Source: CAYTOJ01 sp964439415 (GTDB lineage: Bacteria > Pseudomonadota > Alphaproteobacteria > Rickettsiales > CAZAGG01). Taken from it: a stretch of DNA of 38,009 nt. Position numbers and translations under genes: made by a program. The notes below the pieces were generated by a model. That model saw nothing but the letters and a program-made list of their open reading frames with translations, had not been told where the DNA came from and searched no databases. Position 1 is the first letter of the stretch, and every line of letters begins with the position of its first letter. The stretch covers positions 1 through 38,009 of the forward strand of contig CAYTOJ010000001.1 in assembly GCA_964439415.1 (NCBI GenBank). The letters run 5' to 3'. This document shows positions 7,664 to 16,458 of the stretch, piece after piece.

Positions 7664-9622
7664 GTGAACCTGAATAAAAAAACAATACCCCGGTTTCGCA
7701 GTCTGCCGTTAGCTCTAACGGTTGCGGTGTCATGCATGGCGCTGTCTGCCTGCGACTACCTGATACGCCCGGAAAAAGTTGACCCTAAGCTGGGTTTGGA
7801 TAAGCAGGATTATGAGGAACTGAACTCACGCAGAATTGCAGATGCTGCCAGGATTCGGGATGAATCAGCCAGAGCTGATAAAAACATCCCCCCCATACCA
7901 GGGCTGAGTACTGGTATATCAAGCCCGCCGCCGCCGAAGATTGGGGAGGATGTAATAGTCTCCCTGGCGGTGACGGATGATGTACCCCTGCGTGATGTAC
8001 TGGTGGAGCTTACCCGCCTGGCGGGAATTGACCTGGAGATGGGACAGGGAATTAAGGGCGGCGTTATCTTCAAAGCGCAGAATCGGCCTTTAAGTGAAGT
8101 TATAGAGCGCATATGTATGCTTGCAGGTTTGAGATACAGCCTGTCCAAGGGGATATTGAAGGTTGAGGCTGATACGCCGCTGGTGAAGAACTATACCATA
8201 GATTTTCTGAACATAGAGCGGAACGCATCGGGCGGAATTTCGGTCAATACCAATGTGCTATCCGGAGCTGGCGGTGATTCAGGATCGCTTAATACCGGTT
8301 CTAATGAAAGCATAGATACGAAAGTTGAGAGCGACCTGTGGAAAGCTCTGGAGAATACAATCCAGGCGATATTAACCGATAATCCCGTGCAGACCAGCAA
8401 GGAGAAGCAGAAGCTGAAGCAGGCGGAAGTGGTGGATAAGGTTCAGATGCCAACGGCTGTGTCACCCGCAGCGCTTCAGGGGATGCCTGCGAATGCGCAA
8501 ACTGGACAGGTTGTGTCTGAGGCTCCGTTTAACAGTGTTAATGGATCGCCCGCGCCTGTGGCCTCACCTGCTCCGCCGAGTATAAAGCCTATGCAGGCTG
8601 AACTTAGCCCTGCCGCCGGGGGAGATGAAACGCCGGATGCTAAATCTGAGAAATCAGATGCATTTTTTGTGATTAACCGCCAGGCGGGGATACTGACAGT
8701 AAAGGCAACTACGGTTCAGCATAAAAAGATCGCTGATTACCTTGAGAAACTCAGAATTTCCGCATCATCACAGGTATTGATTGAGGCTAAGATAGTTGAG
8801 GTGACATTAGGCAAGCAGTTTCAATCAGGCATTAACTGGCAGGCGGTTTTCAATGGCAGTACCAATATAGGACTTAATTTCAGTGATTTTGACCCGGCTA
8901 CAACCGGTAATCAGATAGCCTTCACATTAAAGCCTGATCTTGGGCTTAACCTGGAGACTGCCGTAAAACTTACCGAGCAGTTCGGTACTTCGCGCACTCT
9001 CTCCAGCCCCAGGCTCACCGCTATGAATAATCAGCAGGCGGTGCTTACCTTCGCTAAAAACCAGGTGTATTTTGAAATCAAAGTGGTGAGGGAGCAGAAT
9101 ACATCAAATTCAAATAACCAGAGCCTGCTTACCGTGGATAGTACCGCCAAAACAGTACCGATAGGTATTATCCTTAACCTTCAGCCATCCATAGATGTAG
9201 TTAATAATGAAGTCACACTCAGCGTGCGGCCAACATTATCCAGGATTACGGAGTTTGTGGATGATCCATCAGTTGCCTTCCTGGCCTCACAAAGCAAGGA
9301 TGTTACCGTTCCGCCGAATAAAATACCGATAGTTGAGGTGCGGGAGATGGACTCAATGCTTAAATTACAAAGCGGCCAGATAATGGTAATGGGCGGCCTG
9401 ATGGAGGATAAAAGCAATAACACTGATAAGGGCGTGCCTGATTTAAGCGACCTCCCCGGAATAGGCGGATTATTTAAATCAAAGAACTACTCAAACAGCA
9501 TGGTTGAACTGGTGATTTTCATCAAGGCGACTATTGTATCGCCCCGTATCGGCAATGTCCATGATGCCGACAGGGGTATTTACAAGAGATTCACCAATGA
9601 TCCAAGACCGCTGAAACTCTAA
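7664..9622 (+). CDS. mshL: MshL-type secretin lipoprotein (type IV pilus / type II secretion)
   Basis: Outer-membrane secretin expected to form the exit channel for a type IV-like pilus or pseudopilus. The N-terminus carries a lipobox LSAC with Cys30. An STN-like domain covers about residues 107-172. A low-complexity linker rich in Ser, Pro, Ala and Gly follows to about 320. The secretin domain begins near SSQVLIEAKIVEVTLG and contains SSPRLTAMNNQQAVL, VMGGLME and the secretin signature GVPDLSDLPGIGGLF (from residue 590). The short N-terminal part resembles MshL more than GspD, which has several N-domains. It starts at GTG 7664. It heads an operon with the next two genes. Seven C occur at 7888-7894 within it. 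Confidence 0.88.
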   Translation: MNLNKKTIPRFRSLPLALTVAVSCMALSACDYLIRPEKVDPKLGLDKQDYEELNSRRIADAARIRDESARADKNIPPIPGLSTGISSPPPPKIGEDVIVSLAVTDDVPLRDVLVELTRLAGIDLEMGQGIKGGVIFKAQNRPLSEVIERICMLAGLRYSLSKGILKVEADTPLVKNYTIDFLNIERNASGGISVNTNVLSGAGGDSGSLNTGSNESIDTKVESDLWKALENTIQAILTDNPVQTSKEKQKLKQAEVVDKVQMPTAVSPAALQGMPANAQTGQVVSEAPFNSVNGSPAPVASPAPPSIKPMQAELSPAAGGDETPDAKSEKSDAFFVINRQAGILTVKATTVQHKKIADYLEKLRISASSQVLIEAKIVEVTLGKQFQSGINWQAVFNGSTNIGLNFSDFDPATTGNQIAFTLKPDLGLNLETAVKLTEQFGTSRTLSSPRLTAMNNQQAVLTFAKNQVYFEIKVVREQNTSNSNNQSLLTVDSTAKTVPIGIILNLQPSIDVVNNEVTLSVRPTLSRITEFVDDPSVAFLASQSKDVTVPPNKIPIVEVREMDSMLKLQSGQIMVMGGLMEDKSNNTDKGVPDLSDLPGIGGLFKSKNYSNSMVELVIFIKATIVSPRIGNVHDADRGIYKRFTNDPRPLKL

Positions 9623-9648
9623 ACTAATTCCTAAGTTGTACTAAAGAC

Positions 9649-10413
9649 ATGATGAGAACTACTATAAAATATGTTTTTCTTACCGCGATCAGGGACAGGC
9701 TATTTTTCGCCATATTCGGCCTTGGTATCGTCAGCTTTCTGATATCCTGCTTTTTTGGTGCAGGTACAGTTACGGAAATTCAGGAAACCCGGCTTGCCTT
9801 TGCAGCGGGAAGCCTGCGTGTGACGCTGGCGCTGGGTCTGATCGTATTCGTCTGCTTCCATATAAGGCGGATTTTTGAAAGCCGTGAGCTGGACGTAATC
9901 CTGACAAAACCCATGAGCCGCCTGACATTTATAATGTCATACCTCAGCGGCCTGGTATTTGTGGCGTTTCTACTGGCGGCTTTCGCCTGCCTGCTGATTA
10001 TGCTGCTTGGCCGCTTCCAGCAGCCTCAGCCAGCTTTATTATGGGGTTTCAGCCTGTTTCTGGAGGGGATGATAGTGTTATCCTTCGCGCTGTGTGTATC
10101 CCTTATCGTCAAAAGCGCTGTTCTCTCGGTTCTAGGTTCAATCAGTTTCTATTTAATCGCCCGTATGATGGGTTTTTTCATGTTCATGGTGCATAACCCC
10201 ACCATGCAGGGGGGGGCTAAAGGGCTTGGTACTAAGTTCATCAAAGTGGTATCGGTTATTGTGCCACGCTTGGATCAATTCGCCCTTTCCGAGTGGCTGG
10301 TGTACGGGGTGGATTATAAAGCTGCGCTTACTCTGATAGTTCTTCAGGCTTTTGTTTACATACCTTTTCTTGTTTCAGTTGGGTATTTTGATTTCAGAAG
10401 AAAGCAATTTTAG
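9649..10413 (+). CDS. ABC-2-type permease-like membrane protein
   Basis: Integral membrane protein of 254 aa with about six hydrophobic segments. Its start (IKYVFLTAIRDRLFF) and the stretch ESRELDVILTKPMSRLTFI are typical of ABC-2 family permeases, where the segment before the second helix pair contains a 'ltkPvsR' motif. It begins 27 bp after the secretin stop and is followed after 3 bp by the next gene, so all three are probably co-transcribed. No ATP-binding subunit lies nearby, which is unusual for an ABC exporter. A run of eight G (10209-10216) in the MQGGAK region is a potential slippage site. Confidence 0.75.
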   Translation: MMRTTIKYVFLTAIRDRLFFAIFGLGIVSFLISCFFGAGTVTEIQETRLAFAAGSLRVTLALGLIVFVCFHIRRIFESRELDVILTKPMSRLTFIMSYLSGLVFVAFLLAAFACLLIMLLGRFQQPQPALLWGFSLFLEGMIVLSFALCVSLIVKSAVLSVLGSISFYLIARMMGFFMFMVHNPTMQGGAKGLGTKFIKVVSVIVPRLDQFALSEWLVYGVDYKAALTLIVLQAFVYIPFLVSVGYFDFRRKQF

Positions 10414-10416
10414 CGT

Positions 10417-11127
10417 ATGAGAAAAAGCTTGCGCAAAGACTGGGCGTTGTTGTTTTTCTTCTCATTGCAGGCTTTTTTCTGGTGGGAAAACAAAGATGTT
10501 ATCCCTAAGCTTGCCATAGTCACGCCGCCGCCCACAATGCGCGAGATTTACGGCTTCTCACTGGGTGACAGGCAGTTTTATTTCCGCCTGCTGGCATTTG
10601 AGATGCAAAGCCTGGGGGATACTTTTGGCCGATCCACCCCGTTGAAGGATTATAACTTCGCATTGCTACAAAAATGGTTCTTCCGGTTGGATGAGCTGGA
10701 TTCAAAATCCAACGTGCTGCCGTCATTAGCGAGTTATTATTACAGCAATTCACAGAATCCTGAGGACTGTAAATATCTGGTGGAATACCTGGAGCAGCAC
10801 GCAAACAAAAATATAGAGGAAAAATGGTGGTGGCTTGCGCAAGCTGCGTACTTAGCCAATCATAAACTCAAAGATAAAGAATGGGCGCTACGTATAGCCA
10901 TAAAGTTGCAGGATCTGAAGCGTAAGGATGTTCCAATCTGGGTGCGCCAGCTTCCGGCCTTTATTTATGAACAGATGGGCGAGCGTGAACAAGCCATGCG
11001 TATCATAGTGGATATTCTGGATCACAAAGAGCTTTATTCAGACGGTGAACTTAACTTCATGCGCTATTTCATTGAAGACCGCCTGAAGAAAGAAATTCCG
11101 GAAGCATTTATCGAGCCTAAGAAATGA
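10417..11127 (+). CDS. Hypothetical protein, helical repeat (TPR-like), membrane-anchored
   Basis: I do not recognise the family. The 236-aa protein begins with a basic stretch and one hydrophobic segment (about residues 10-22, ALLFFFSLQAFFW), suggesting an inner-membrane anchor with the bulk on one side. The remainder is helical with TPR-like spacing (for example WWWLAQAAYLANH, then WALRIAIKLQDL, then EREQAMRIIVDIL). It begins 3 bp after the ABC-2 permease stop. The context suggests an accessory factor to the permease or secretin, but this is inference. Confidence 0.75.
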   Translation: MRKSLRKDWALLFFFSLQAFFWWENKDVIPKLAIVTPPPTMREIYGFSLGDRQFYFRLLAFEMQSLGDTFGRSTPLKDYNFALLQKWFFRLDELDSKSNVLPSLASYYYSNSQNPEDCKYLVEYLEQHANKNIEEKWWWLAQAAYLANHKLKDKEWALRIAIKLQDLKRKDVPIWVRQLPAFIYEQMGEREQAMRIIVDILDHKELYSDGELNFMRYFIEDRLKKEIPEAFIEPKK

Positions 11128-11134
11128 CTAGTCG

Positions 11135-11181
11135 CTCCCCAGGTGGTATTGCCTCTCGTATCCCACCCGCAAGCGGTGGGG
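11135..11181. repeat. G/C-box palindromic repeat, fragment
   Basis: CTCCCCAGGTGGT at 11135-11147 matches the left end of the element at 24864-25042. The following TTGCCTCTCG matches the opposite end of that element read on the other strand. CCCACCCGC and GCGGTGGG (11162-11181) form a hairpin. It looks like a deleted or recombined copy and lies directly after the stop of the preceding gene. Confidence 0.55.
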
Positions 11182-11196
11182 GAATCTACGCAGCGC

Positions 11197-11514
11197 TCAT
11201 CTCTCCATATCCACTGAGCTTCGAAGGGCAACTGTTTCTGCAACGCTTGCTGCCAATTGTAATCGCCCGTTAGATTTCTCATTGATCTTCTGAATATGCT
11301 CTGGGGAACAAAATGACTTTACTATTGCTCCTAGGATGTGTGCGGTATCAGGATCAGCATCACCCATAATCTCAGCAATTGACCCTGTAGCCATGAGCAA
11401 TCTACGTCTTGCCATGACCCTATCATTATCAGTATGTTCGCCGGTGACAACAGCGTCCAAGGCTTCTATGCGTTTAACAAGATTAACCACTTTTTTTATT
11501 GATGCTGCATCCAT
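11197..11514 (-). CDS. Hypothetical protein, 105 aa
   Basis: Unrecognised, soluble and mostly helical. It has an AGGA ribosome site 7 nt before the ATG at 11514 and a TATAGG sequence just before that, which supports a real gene over a chance reading frame. It is on the strand opposite to the secretin operon and converges with it. Its last codons approach the G/C-box repeat. The 288-bp spacer on its other side (11515-11802), up to phbB, holds no gene or clear repeat that I can see. Confidence 0.6.
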   Translation of the reverse strand: MDAASIKKVVNLVKRIEALDAVVTGEHTDNDRVMARRRLLMATGSIAEIMGDADPDTAHILGAIVKSFCSPEHIQKINEKSNGRLQLAASVAETVALRSSVDMER

Positions 11515-11802
11515 TGTTCTATCCTATAGTTTTAGTTCTCGTGCGTATGTTACTTAACCCACAGTGCTAAAGTTAGATGGAAGCACGTTGTTTTATCAAC
11601 TCATCTGGATAAGGTGAATTGCCAGAGTAGCAAAGAAATATGAAATAATTAAGACGAATTAATGAAAAAACCGAGTCTGAAGTCATTTGCATTTAACTTC
11701 CCAGGTCAACATAGCAGGTGAGTTACAGGTTATGAACTGATTTGCGATTTGCATTTTCTCCACAGTTAAAATATAGGCATTGCTAAACAACAGGAATGAT
11801 CA

Positions 11803-12528
11803 ATGGCACAAAGAACAGTGCTGGTAACCGGCGGCACACGCGGCATCGGTGAAGCTATTTCAAGAGCGTTCAATGAGGCGGGCTATAAAGTAGTGGCAAA
11901 TTATGCCGCTAACGACCGTGCGGCGAAAAAACTACATGATGAAACCGGAATCGCGGTGTATAAGTGGGATGTAGGGAGTTTTGAGCAATGCGCCCAGAGT
12001 GTCGCGCTGATTGAAAAAGAGATTGGCGCAATTGAAATACTTGTGAACAATGCCGGAATCACCCGTGACGCGCCCTTACATAAAATGAGCATGGAGCAGT
12101 GGGATGCGGTGATTTCAACCAATTTAACCTCAGCATTCAACATGTGCAAGGTGGTGGTGGATGGAATGCGCAAGCACGGATTTGGGCGTATTGTAAACAT
12201 CAGTTCCATTAACGGGCTATTAGGGCAATTCGGGCAGACCAATTATTCAGCCGCAAAGGCCGGGCTCATCGGCATGACTAAAGCGCTGGCGCGGGAGACT
12301 GCCAGCAAAGGCATCACCGTTAACGCGGTTGCGCCCGGCTATATTGATACTGAAATGGTTCGCGGAGTGCGGGAGGATATTCTGGAGAAAATAATCTCCG
12401 GCATACCTGTCGGCAGGCTTGGCCGCGCTGATGAAATTGCCCGCTGTGTATTGTTCCTGGCCTGCGACCATGCCGGATTCATCACCGGTGAGACTATCTC
12501 CGCCAACGGCGGCCAGTTAATGGATTAA
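11803..12528 (+). CDS. phbB: Acetoacetyl-CoA reductase, PhbB/PhaB type
   Basis: NADPH-dependent short-chain dehydrogenase reducing acetoacetyl-CoA to (R)-3-hydroxybutyryl-CoA, the second step of polyhydroxybutyrate synthesis. The cofactor motif GGTRGIG is at residues 10-16, NNAG at 82-85, and the catalytic triad is Ser135, Tyr148, Lys152. The segment NGLLGQFGQTNYSAAKAG is characteristic of PhaB; FabG, the near relative, lacks GQFGQTNYS. It is full length at 241 aa. No phaA or phaC lies in the window, so whether it feeds polymer synthesis cannot be told here. FabG activity remains possible. Confidence 0.88.
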   Translation: MAQRTVLVTGGTRGIGEAISRAFNEAGYKVVANYAANDRAAKKLHDETGIAVYKWDVGSFEQCAQSVALIEKEIGAIEILVNNAGITRDAPLHKMSMEQWDAVISTNLTSAFNMCKVVVDGMRKHGFGRIVNISSINGLLGQFGQTNYSAAKAGLIGMTKALARETASKGITVNAVAPGYIDTEMVRGVREDILEKIISGIPVGRLGRADEIARCVLFLACDHAGFITGETISANGGQLMD

Positions 12529-12589
12529 AAAAACAAATTTTTGTAAAAGATTCGTTTCTTCCTTGAGTGAGTCTTTGTATAGTGCGCCT

Positions 12590-13258
12590 ATGCGTACACT
12601 GTATCATTCCATTATGTGCCCTCTAAGCCGCAAGGTGCGTATGCTCATGCGTGAAAAGGGCTTGAATTATGAGTTGAAGGATGAACCATTCTGGGAGCGG
12701 CGGGAAGCTTTTCTCAGCATTAATCCTCTAGGCGAAGTTCCCGTGCTGGTGGAGGAGAGCGGTCATGTAATCTGCGATTCCTACCCGATAATTGAGTATC
12801 TGGAGGAGGCCTACCAGCAGAACAATTTTTTAGGCACAACCCCTGGCGAACATGCGGAAGTGCGGCGGATTATATCCTGGCTGGATAACAAGTTTTATGC
12901 TGAAGTTACCCGCCCTCTACTGTTTGAGCGTTACTACGGGCGCTTCATTTTAAGATCACAGGCCAATTCCGAGGTAATCAGGAACTGCAAGCATAATCTT
13001 AAAAATCATCTCGTATATTTCTCCGGCCTTATCCTGCGCCGTGGCTGGCTTGCGGGGGAGCGCATCACCCTGGCTGATCTGGCGGCGGCTGGTCATGTTT
13101 CCTGCCTGGATTATTTTGATGATATAAGCTGGAAGGACTATCCGAAAGTAAAGGAATGGTATTCGGTAATGAAATCACGCCCATCGCTGCGTTCAATACT
13201 GCTTGAGAGGATAAGCGTAATCAAACCCCCTGCGCACTACGAAGACCCGGATTTTTAG
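12590..13258 (+). CDS. Glutathione S-transferase family protein
   Basis: Thioredoxin-fold N-terminal domain (MRTLYHSIMCPLSRKVRMLM, then NPLGEVPVLVEESGHVICDS with the cis-proline and the Ser of the glutathione site) plus an all-helical GST C-terminal domain (ITLADLAAAGHVSCLDYF). The Cys in MCPLSRK recalls thiol-active beta/omega/SspA-type members, so thiol transfer or a regulatory role is as likely as detoxification. I chose the ATG at 12590, where family members begin. An upstream in-frame TTG at 12563 would add nine residues without a ribosome site. The gene follows phbB closely on the same strand. Confidence 0.82.
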   Translation: MRTLYHSIMCPLSRKVRMLMREKGLNYELKDEPFWERREAFLSINPLGEVPVLVEESGHVICDSYPIIEYLEEAYQQNNFLGTTPGEHAEVRRIISWLDNKFYAEVTRPLLFERYYGRFILRSQANSEVIRNCKHNLKNHLVYFSGLILRRGWLAGERITLADLAAAGHVSCLDYFDDISWKDYPKVKEWYSVMKSRPSLRSILLERISVIKPPAHYEDPDF

Positions 13259-13356
13259 ATATCATCATGTGATAGATTTAGGTTGCTTTACATTTATCTA
13301 CTAATTATTCTTACCGAATTATTCAATATATTCAATAAAGTATCAGGCAATAAACC

Positions 13357-14670
13357 ATGCAAACTTCCACGGCTCAGAAGATAGAACGGGACTATAAAGT
13401 AGCTGACATTAGTCTTGCTGATGCTGGCAGGCGCGCCATATCACTGGCTGAGACTGAAATGCCGGGCTTAATGGCTCTGCGCAAGGAGTTTGGTGCACAG
13501 AAGCCGTTGCAGGGCGCACGTATAGCGGGATGTCTGCATATGACGGTGGAAACTGCGGTATTGATAGAAACTCTTGCCGCGCTTGGTGCGGATATAAGGT
13601 GGAGTTCATGCAATATATACTCCACACAGGATCATGCGGCGGCAGCTATTGCGGCAACTGGCATACCAGTATTTGCTTGGAAGAATGAGACTGAAGAAGA
13701 ATACGAATGGTGCATCATGAAAACCATTTTCGGTGAGAATGGCTGGAAACCTAACATGATTTTAGATGATGGCGGCGATCTCACCCAGATGATGCATGAT
13801 AGATACCCTGAACTTATCAAGGATATCCGTGGCATATCGGAGGAGACTACTACAGGCGTGCGCAGGCTCTATCAGATGGAAATGGATGGCACGCTCAAAT
13901 GCCCGGCGATTAACGTGAATGATTCCGTCACCAAGTCCAAGTTCGATAATCTCTACGGCTGCCGGGAAAGTCTGCTGGATGGGCTGAAACGCGCAACTGA
14001 TATAATGATTGCGGGCAAAACTGCGGTAGTGGCAGGCTTCGGCGATGTCGGCAAAGGCTCAGCCGCTGCGCTCAAAGGCCAGGGTGCGCGGGTTATAGTA
14101 ACTGAAATTGACCCTATCTGCGCCCTGCAGGCAGCAATGGAAGGCTACGAGGTTACAACCATGGAGGCAGCGGCGGCTCACGCCGATATTTTCGTCACCG
14201 CGACCGGAAACAACGATATTATTACAATCGAGCATATGCGCCGGATGAAAGACCGGGCGATTATCTGCAATATCGGCCATTTTGATAACGAGATTCAAAT
14301 CAGTGCCTTGCGTAATTTGAAATGGACTGAAGTAAAACCGCAAGTAGACGAAGTGGAATTCCCCGATGGTAAAAGGCTGATAGTTCTTGCTAAAGGCCGC
14401 CTGGTGAATCTTGGCTGCGCGACCGGCCACCCCAGTTTTGTTATGAGCTTCTCTTTCACTAACCAGGTGCTGGCGCAAATGGAGCTTTGGAATAATAACC
14501 AGAACTATCAGAACAAAGTTTACGTTCTGCCAAAACGGCTGGATGAGAAAGTGGCCTTCCTGCACCTGGATAAACTGGGCGTAAAGCTCACCAAACTCAC
14601 CCCAAGCCAGGCAGGCTACCTGAACATTAAACCGGAAGGCCCCTTTAAGCCAGAGCATTACAGGTATTAA
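13357..14670 (+). CDS. ahcY: Adenosylhomocysteinase (SAH hydrolase)
   Basis: NAD-dependent enzyme splitting S-adenosylhomocysteine into adenosine and homocysteine, which relieves product inhibition of methyltransferases. Evidence: the opening DYKVADISLADAGR, the AGCLHMTVETAVLIETL segment, SCNIYSTQDHAAAAI, NDSVTKSKFDNLYG with the catalytic Lys/Asp region, the NAD-binding GFGDVGKG at residues 227-234, and the C-terminal KLTPSQAGYLNI with PEHYRY. It is full length at 437 aa. The 98-bp A/T-rich leader shows no recognisable SAM or SAH riboswitch. It converges with smr after only 12 bp. The methyltransferases in this window (ubiG, 29140-30135) are among possible users. Confidence 0.97.
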   Translation: MQTSTAQKIERDYKVADISLADAGRRAISLAETEMPGLMALRKEFGAQKPLQGARIAGCLHMTVETAVLIETLAALGADIRWSSCNIYSTQDHAAAAIAATGIPVFAWKNETEEEYEWCIMKTIFGENGWKPNMILDDGGDLTQMMHDRYPELIKDIRGISEETTTGVRRLYQMEMDGTLKCPAINVNDSVTKSKFDNLYGCRESLLDGLKRATDIMIAGKTAVVAGFGDVGKGSAAALKGQGARVIVTEIDPICALQAAMEGYEVTTMEAAAAHADIFVTATGNNDIITIEHMRRMKDRAIICNIGHFDNEIQISALRNLKWTEVKPQVDEVEFPDGKRLIVLAKGRLVNLGCATGHPSFVMSFSFTNQVLAQMELWNNNQNYQNKVYVLPKRLDEKVAFLHLDKLGVKLTKLTPSQAGYLNIKPEGPFKPEHYRY

Positions 14671-14682
14671 TCGGACACTGCA

Positions 14683-15201
14683 TTAGTGCATCCGTTTCTT
14701 ACGCAGGTACACCAGCCATGCGCCCTCACCGCCCAGGTTGGCTGGGGATTTCTGATAGGAACTTATATAATCCGAGAAAGGCTGTATGGAAATCCACCCG
14801 GCGAAGGAGGAAGCTATGGTAGGCTCCCCCCTGCCCTTTCCGGTTATAATGTGCAGGAATCTTTTCTGCCGGGTATAATTATCGCGGATGAAATCCAGCA
14901 GCAGGCCATAGGCCTTCTCCAGGCTGGCTCCGTGCAGGTCAAGCACGGCATCGGGCTTGCGTTTGTTTTTTCTTAGCTCCCTTAAAACACTCTCCTGCAA
15001 ACCATCCTGGGGAACATGGGCAGTTTTGGGCGGCTCCAGTTGCAGCGTTTGCCGCTTGCGCACCACCACCTTTTCTGCCTTAACTTCAGCAGCCACACGC
15101 TTAGCAGCCTTCAGGCGTTCCGTACTGCTGGTCGCCCTGATCCACTCATCACCGTCATCATCATCTATACCGCTGCCATCTGAAGTGCCACAATTTTTCA
15201 T
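14683..15201 (-). CDS. smr: Smr-domain protein
   Basis: 172 aa with a charged, disordered N-terminal third (an acidic GIDDDDGDE run, then Lys/Arg-rich) followed by a C-terminal Smr domain: LDLHGASLEKAYGLLLDFI, then HIITGKGRGE, ending GGEGAWLVYLRK. Smr domains are DNA- or RNA-cleaving modules related to the MutS2 tail; stand-alone alphaproteobacterial members have no firm role. smr following mltA is a conserved order in alphaproteobacteria and is seen here. The gap to mltA is 126 bp and contains a GC palindrome. Confidence 0.88.
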   Translation of the reverse strand: MKNCGTSDGSGIDDDDGDEWIRATSSTERLKAAKRVAAEVKAEKVVVRKRQTLQLEPPKTAHVPQDGLQESVLRELRKNKRKPDAVLDLHGASLEKAYGLLLDFIRDNYTRQKRFLHIITGKGRGEPTIASSFAGWISIQPFSDYISSYQKSPANLGGEGAWLVYLRKKRMH

Positions 15202-15233
15202 GTCACTCCGGCGGTATATTTTTTATTTGTTGA

Positions 15234-15249
15234 GGGGGGCGCACCCCCC
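15234..15249. repeat. Short GC palindrome between mltA and smr
   Basis: GGGGGG at 15234-15239, loop CGCA, CCCCCC at 15244-15249, within a G/C-rich 126-bp spacer. Read on the minus strand it is followed by A/T-rich DNA, so it could weaken transcription from mltA into smr, but there is no clean U tract. Confidence 0.5.
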
Positions 15250-15327
15250 GGCCTACAGCCTCCCCCCTTCGCGCTGGCGCAGGTCGCTACGCTCCAAGAA
15301 GGCAACTCTTGAAATGCGAGAGGCATA

Positions 15328-16458
15328 TTAGAATCCATACTCATTCCCGGCTATCGCCTTGAATTCCAGTGTTTTTGGCAGAAGCACATACATATTCCCC
15401 GCCTGCTTCATATATCCCGCTTTCTCCGCCGCTAAAGCACCATTGCCCCAGAAGTAGTCCAGCCGGGTGGGGCCTTTAATTGCGCCGCCGGTATCCTGCG
15501 CTATCAGCAGGGCGGTAAGCTTGCTTGCCGGGTAGCTTGGAGTCTCCGGTATTGAGGAATTCAGGAATATGGGCACACCGTAGGCAATGAAGTTTTTATC
15601 CACCGCCACTGAGCGCTGCGGCGTGAGCGGCAAGCCTTGCGCCCCTACTGGCGGGGTGGTGCGCTCCTCAAAAAATACATATGAAGGGTTACTTTCCATA
15701 ACTTCCCTGGCCATTGCGGGATTATTCCGGAGCCAGTTGATTATCGCCGGGGCGTTCAAATGCTCCCGCTCTAGTTCACCCATATCCACCGGCGTTGCAC
15801 CGATAGGGTGGTATTCATGGCCGTTCTGCGCGGCAAAACCTATGCGCTGCTTCGTTCCATCAGGAAATAACAGCCTGCCGGAGCCTTGTATCTCCATGAA
15901 AAAAACCTCTACCGGGTCTGCCGCCCAGGCAATCTCCAGCCCTTGCCCGTCTAAAACGCCGCTATTAATCTCTGCCCGGCTATAATATGGCAGGCTTAAA
16001 TCAGATGGTTTGCGGTAAATCGGGTGGGAATATTCAGGCGTTTTAACCCGGCTGGCTTTAACGTCTATCTCGTAATATCCGGTAATTAAACCCTTGGCTT
16101 CGCCGTTATTGGTGACTGCGTAGGGGGAGAAATAATACTCAAAGAAACGCCTGGCATTTGTACCGCTGTAATTATTTGATGCCGCCGCCTGGCAAGCAGA
16201 AGCCCAGTGCGATACTGTTCCCATCTCTACTGCCGCGCCTATATTATCCTCCGGGCTTTTTGCCAGCAGCTTGCCGCAGGATTCTTTAAACGGCGGCAGA
16301 GCAGCTTCCACAGCATCATCACGCCATCCCGGAATATCGGCAAAGTCGGCTCTTGTCAGCTCCATATGATCCGGCCTCTTTACGGCACATGATGCCAGAA
16401 ACAGTAGCCCTAGGGTTATCAGTGCTTTGTTTATGTTATTCTTAATATTGGATTTCAT
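15328..16458 (-). CDS. mltA: Membrane-bound lytic murein transglycosylase A (internal start)
   Basis: Outer-membrane lipoprotein cleaving peptidoglycan glycan strands to 1,6-anhydro products. Starting at the internal ATG at 16458 it is 376 aa with a lipobox LASC (Cys24) after a hydrophobic segment. The MltA core follows (LITGYYEIDVKASR, EIQGSGRL), then the C-terminal 3D domain with AQDTGGAIKGPTRLDYFWG, whose first Asp is the family's catalytic acid. A strong ribosome site (GGGAGG, 5 nt spacing) precedes this ATG, so separate translation is likely even though the frame is open through the upstream glycosyltransferase. smr lies downstream, as in other alphaproteobacteria. Confidence 0.9.
   Translation of the reverse strand: MKSNIKNNINKALITLGLLFLASCAVKRPDHMELTRADFADIPGWRDDAVEAALPPFKESCGKLLAKSPEDNIGAAVEMGTVSHWASACQAAASNNYSGTNARRFFEYYFSPYAVTNNGEAKGLITGYYEIDVKASRVKTPEYSHPIYRKPSDLSLPYYSRAEINSGVLDGQGLEIAWAADPVEVFFMEIQGSGRLLFPDGTKQRIGFAAQNGHEYHPIGATPVDMGELEREHLNAPAIINWLRNNPAMAREVMESNPSYVFFEERTTPPVGAQGLPLTPQRSVAVDKNFIAYGVPIFLNSSIPETPSYPASKLTALLIAQDTGGAIKGPTRLDYFWGNGALAAEKAGYMKQAGNMYVLLPKTLEFKAIAGNEYGF

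Noticed and set aside
11803..12528. FabG (3-oxoacyl-ACP reductase)
   Set aside because: The GQFGQTNYS segment favours PhbB; no fatty acid synthesis genes adjoin. Not fully excluded.
13259..13356. SAM/SAH riboswitch before ahcY
   Set aside because: The leader is A/T-rich and short with no convincing stems or conserved riboswitch core.
14059..14658. 199-codon frame antisense to ahcY
   Set aside because: Shadow of ahcY; no ribosome site or recognisable motif.
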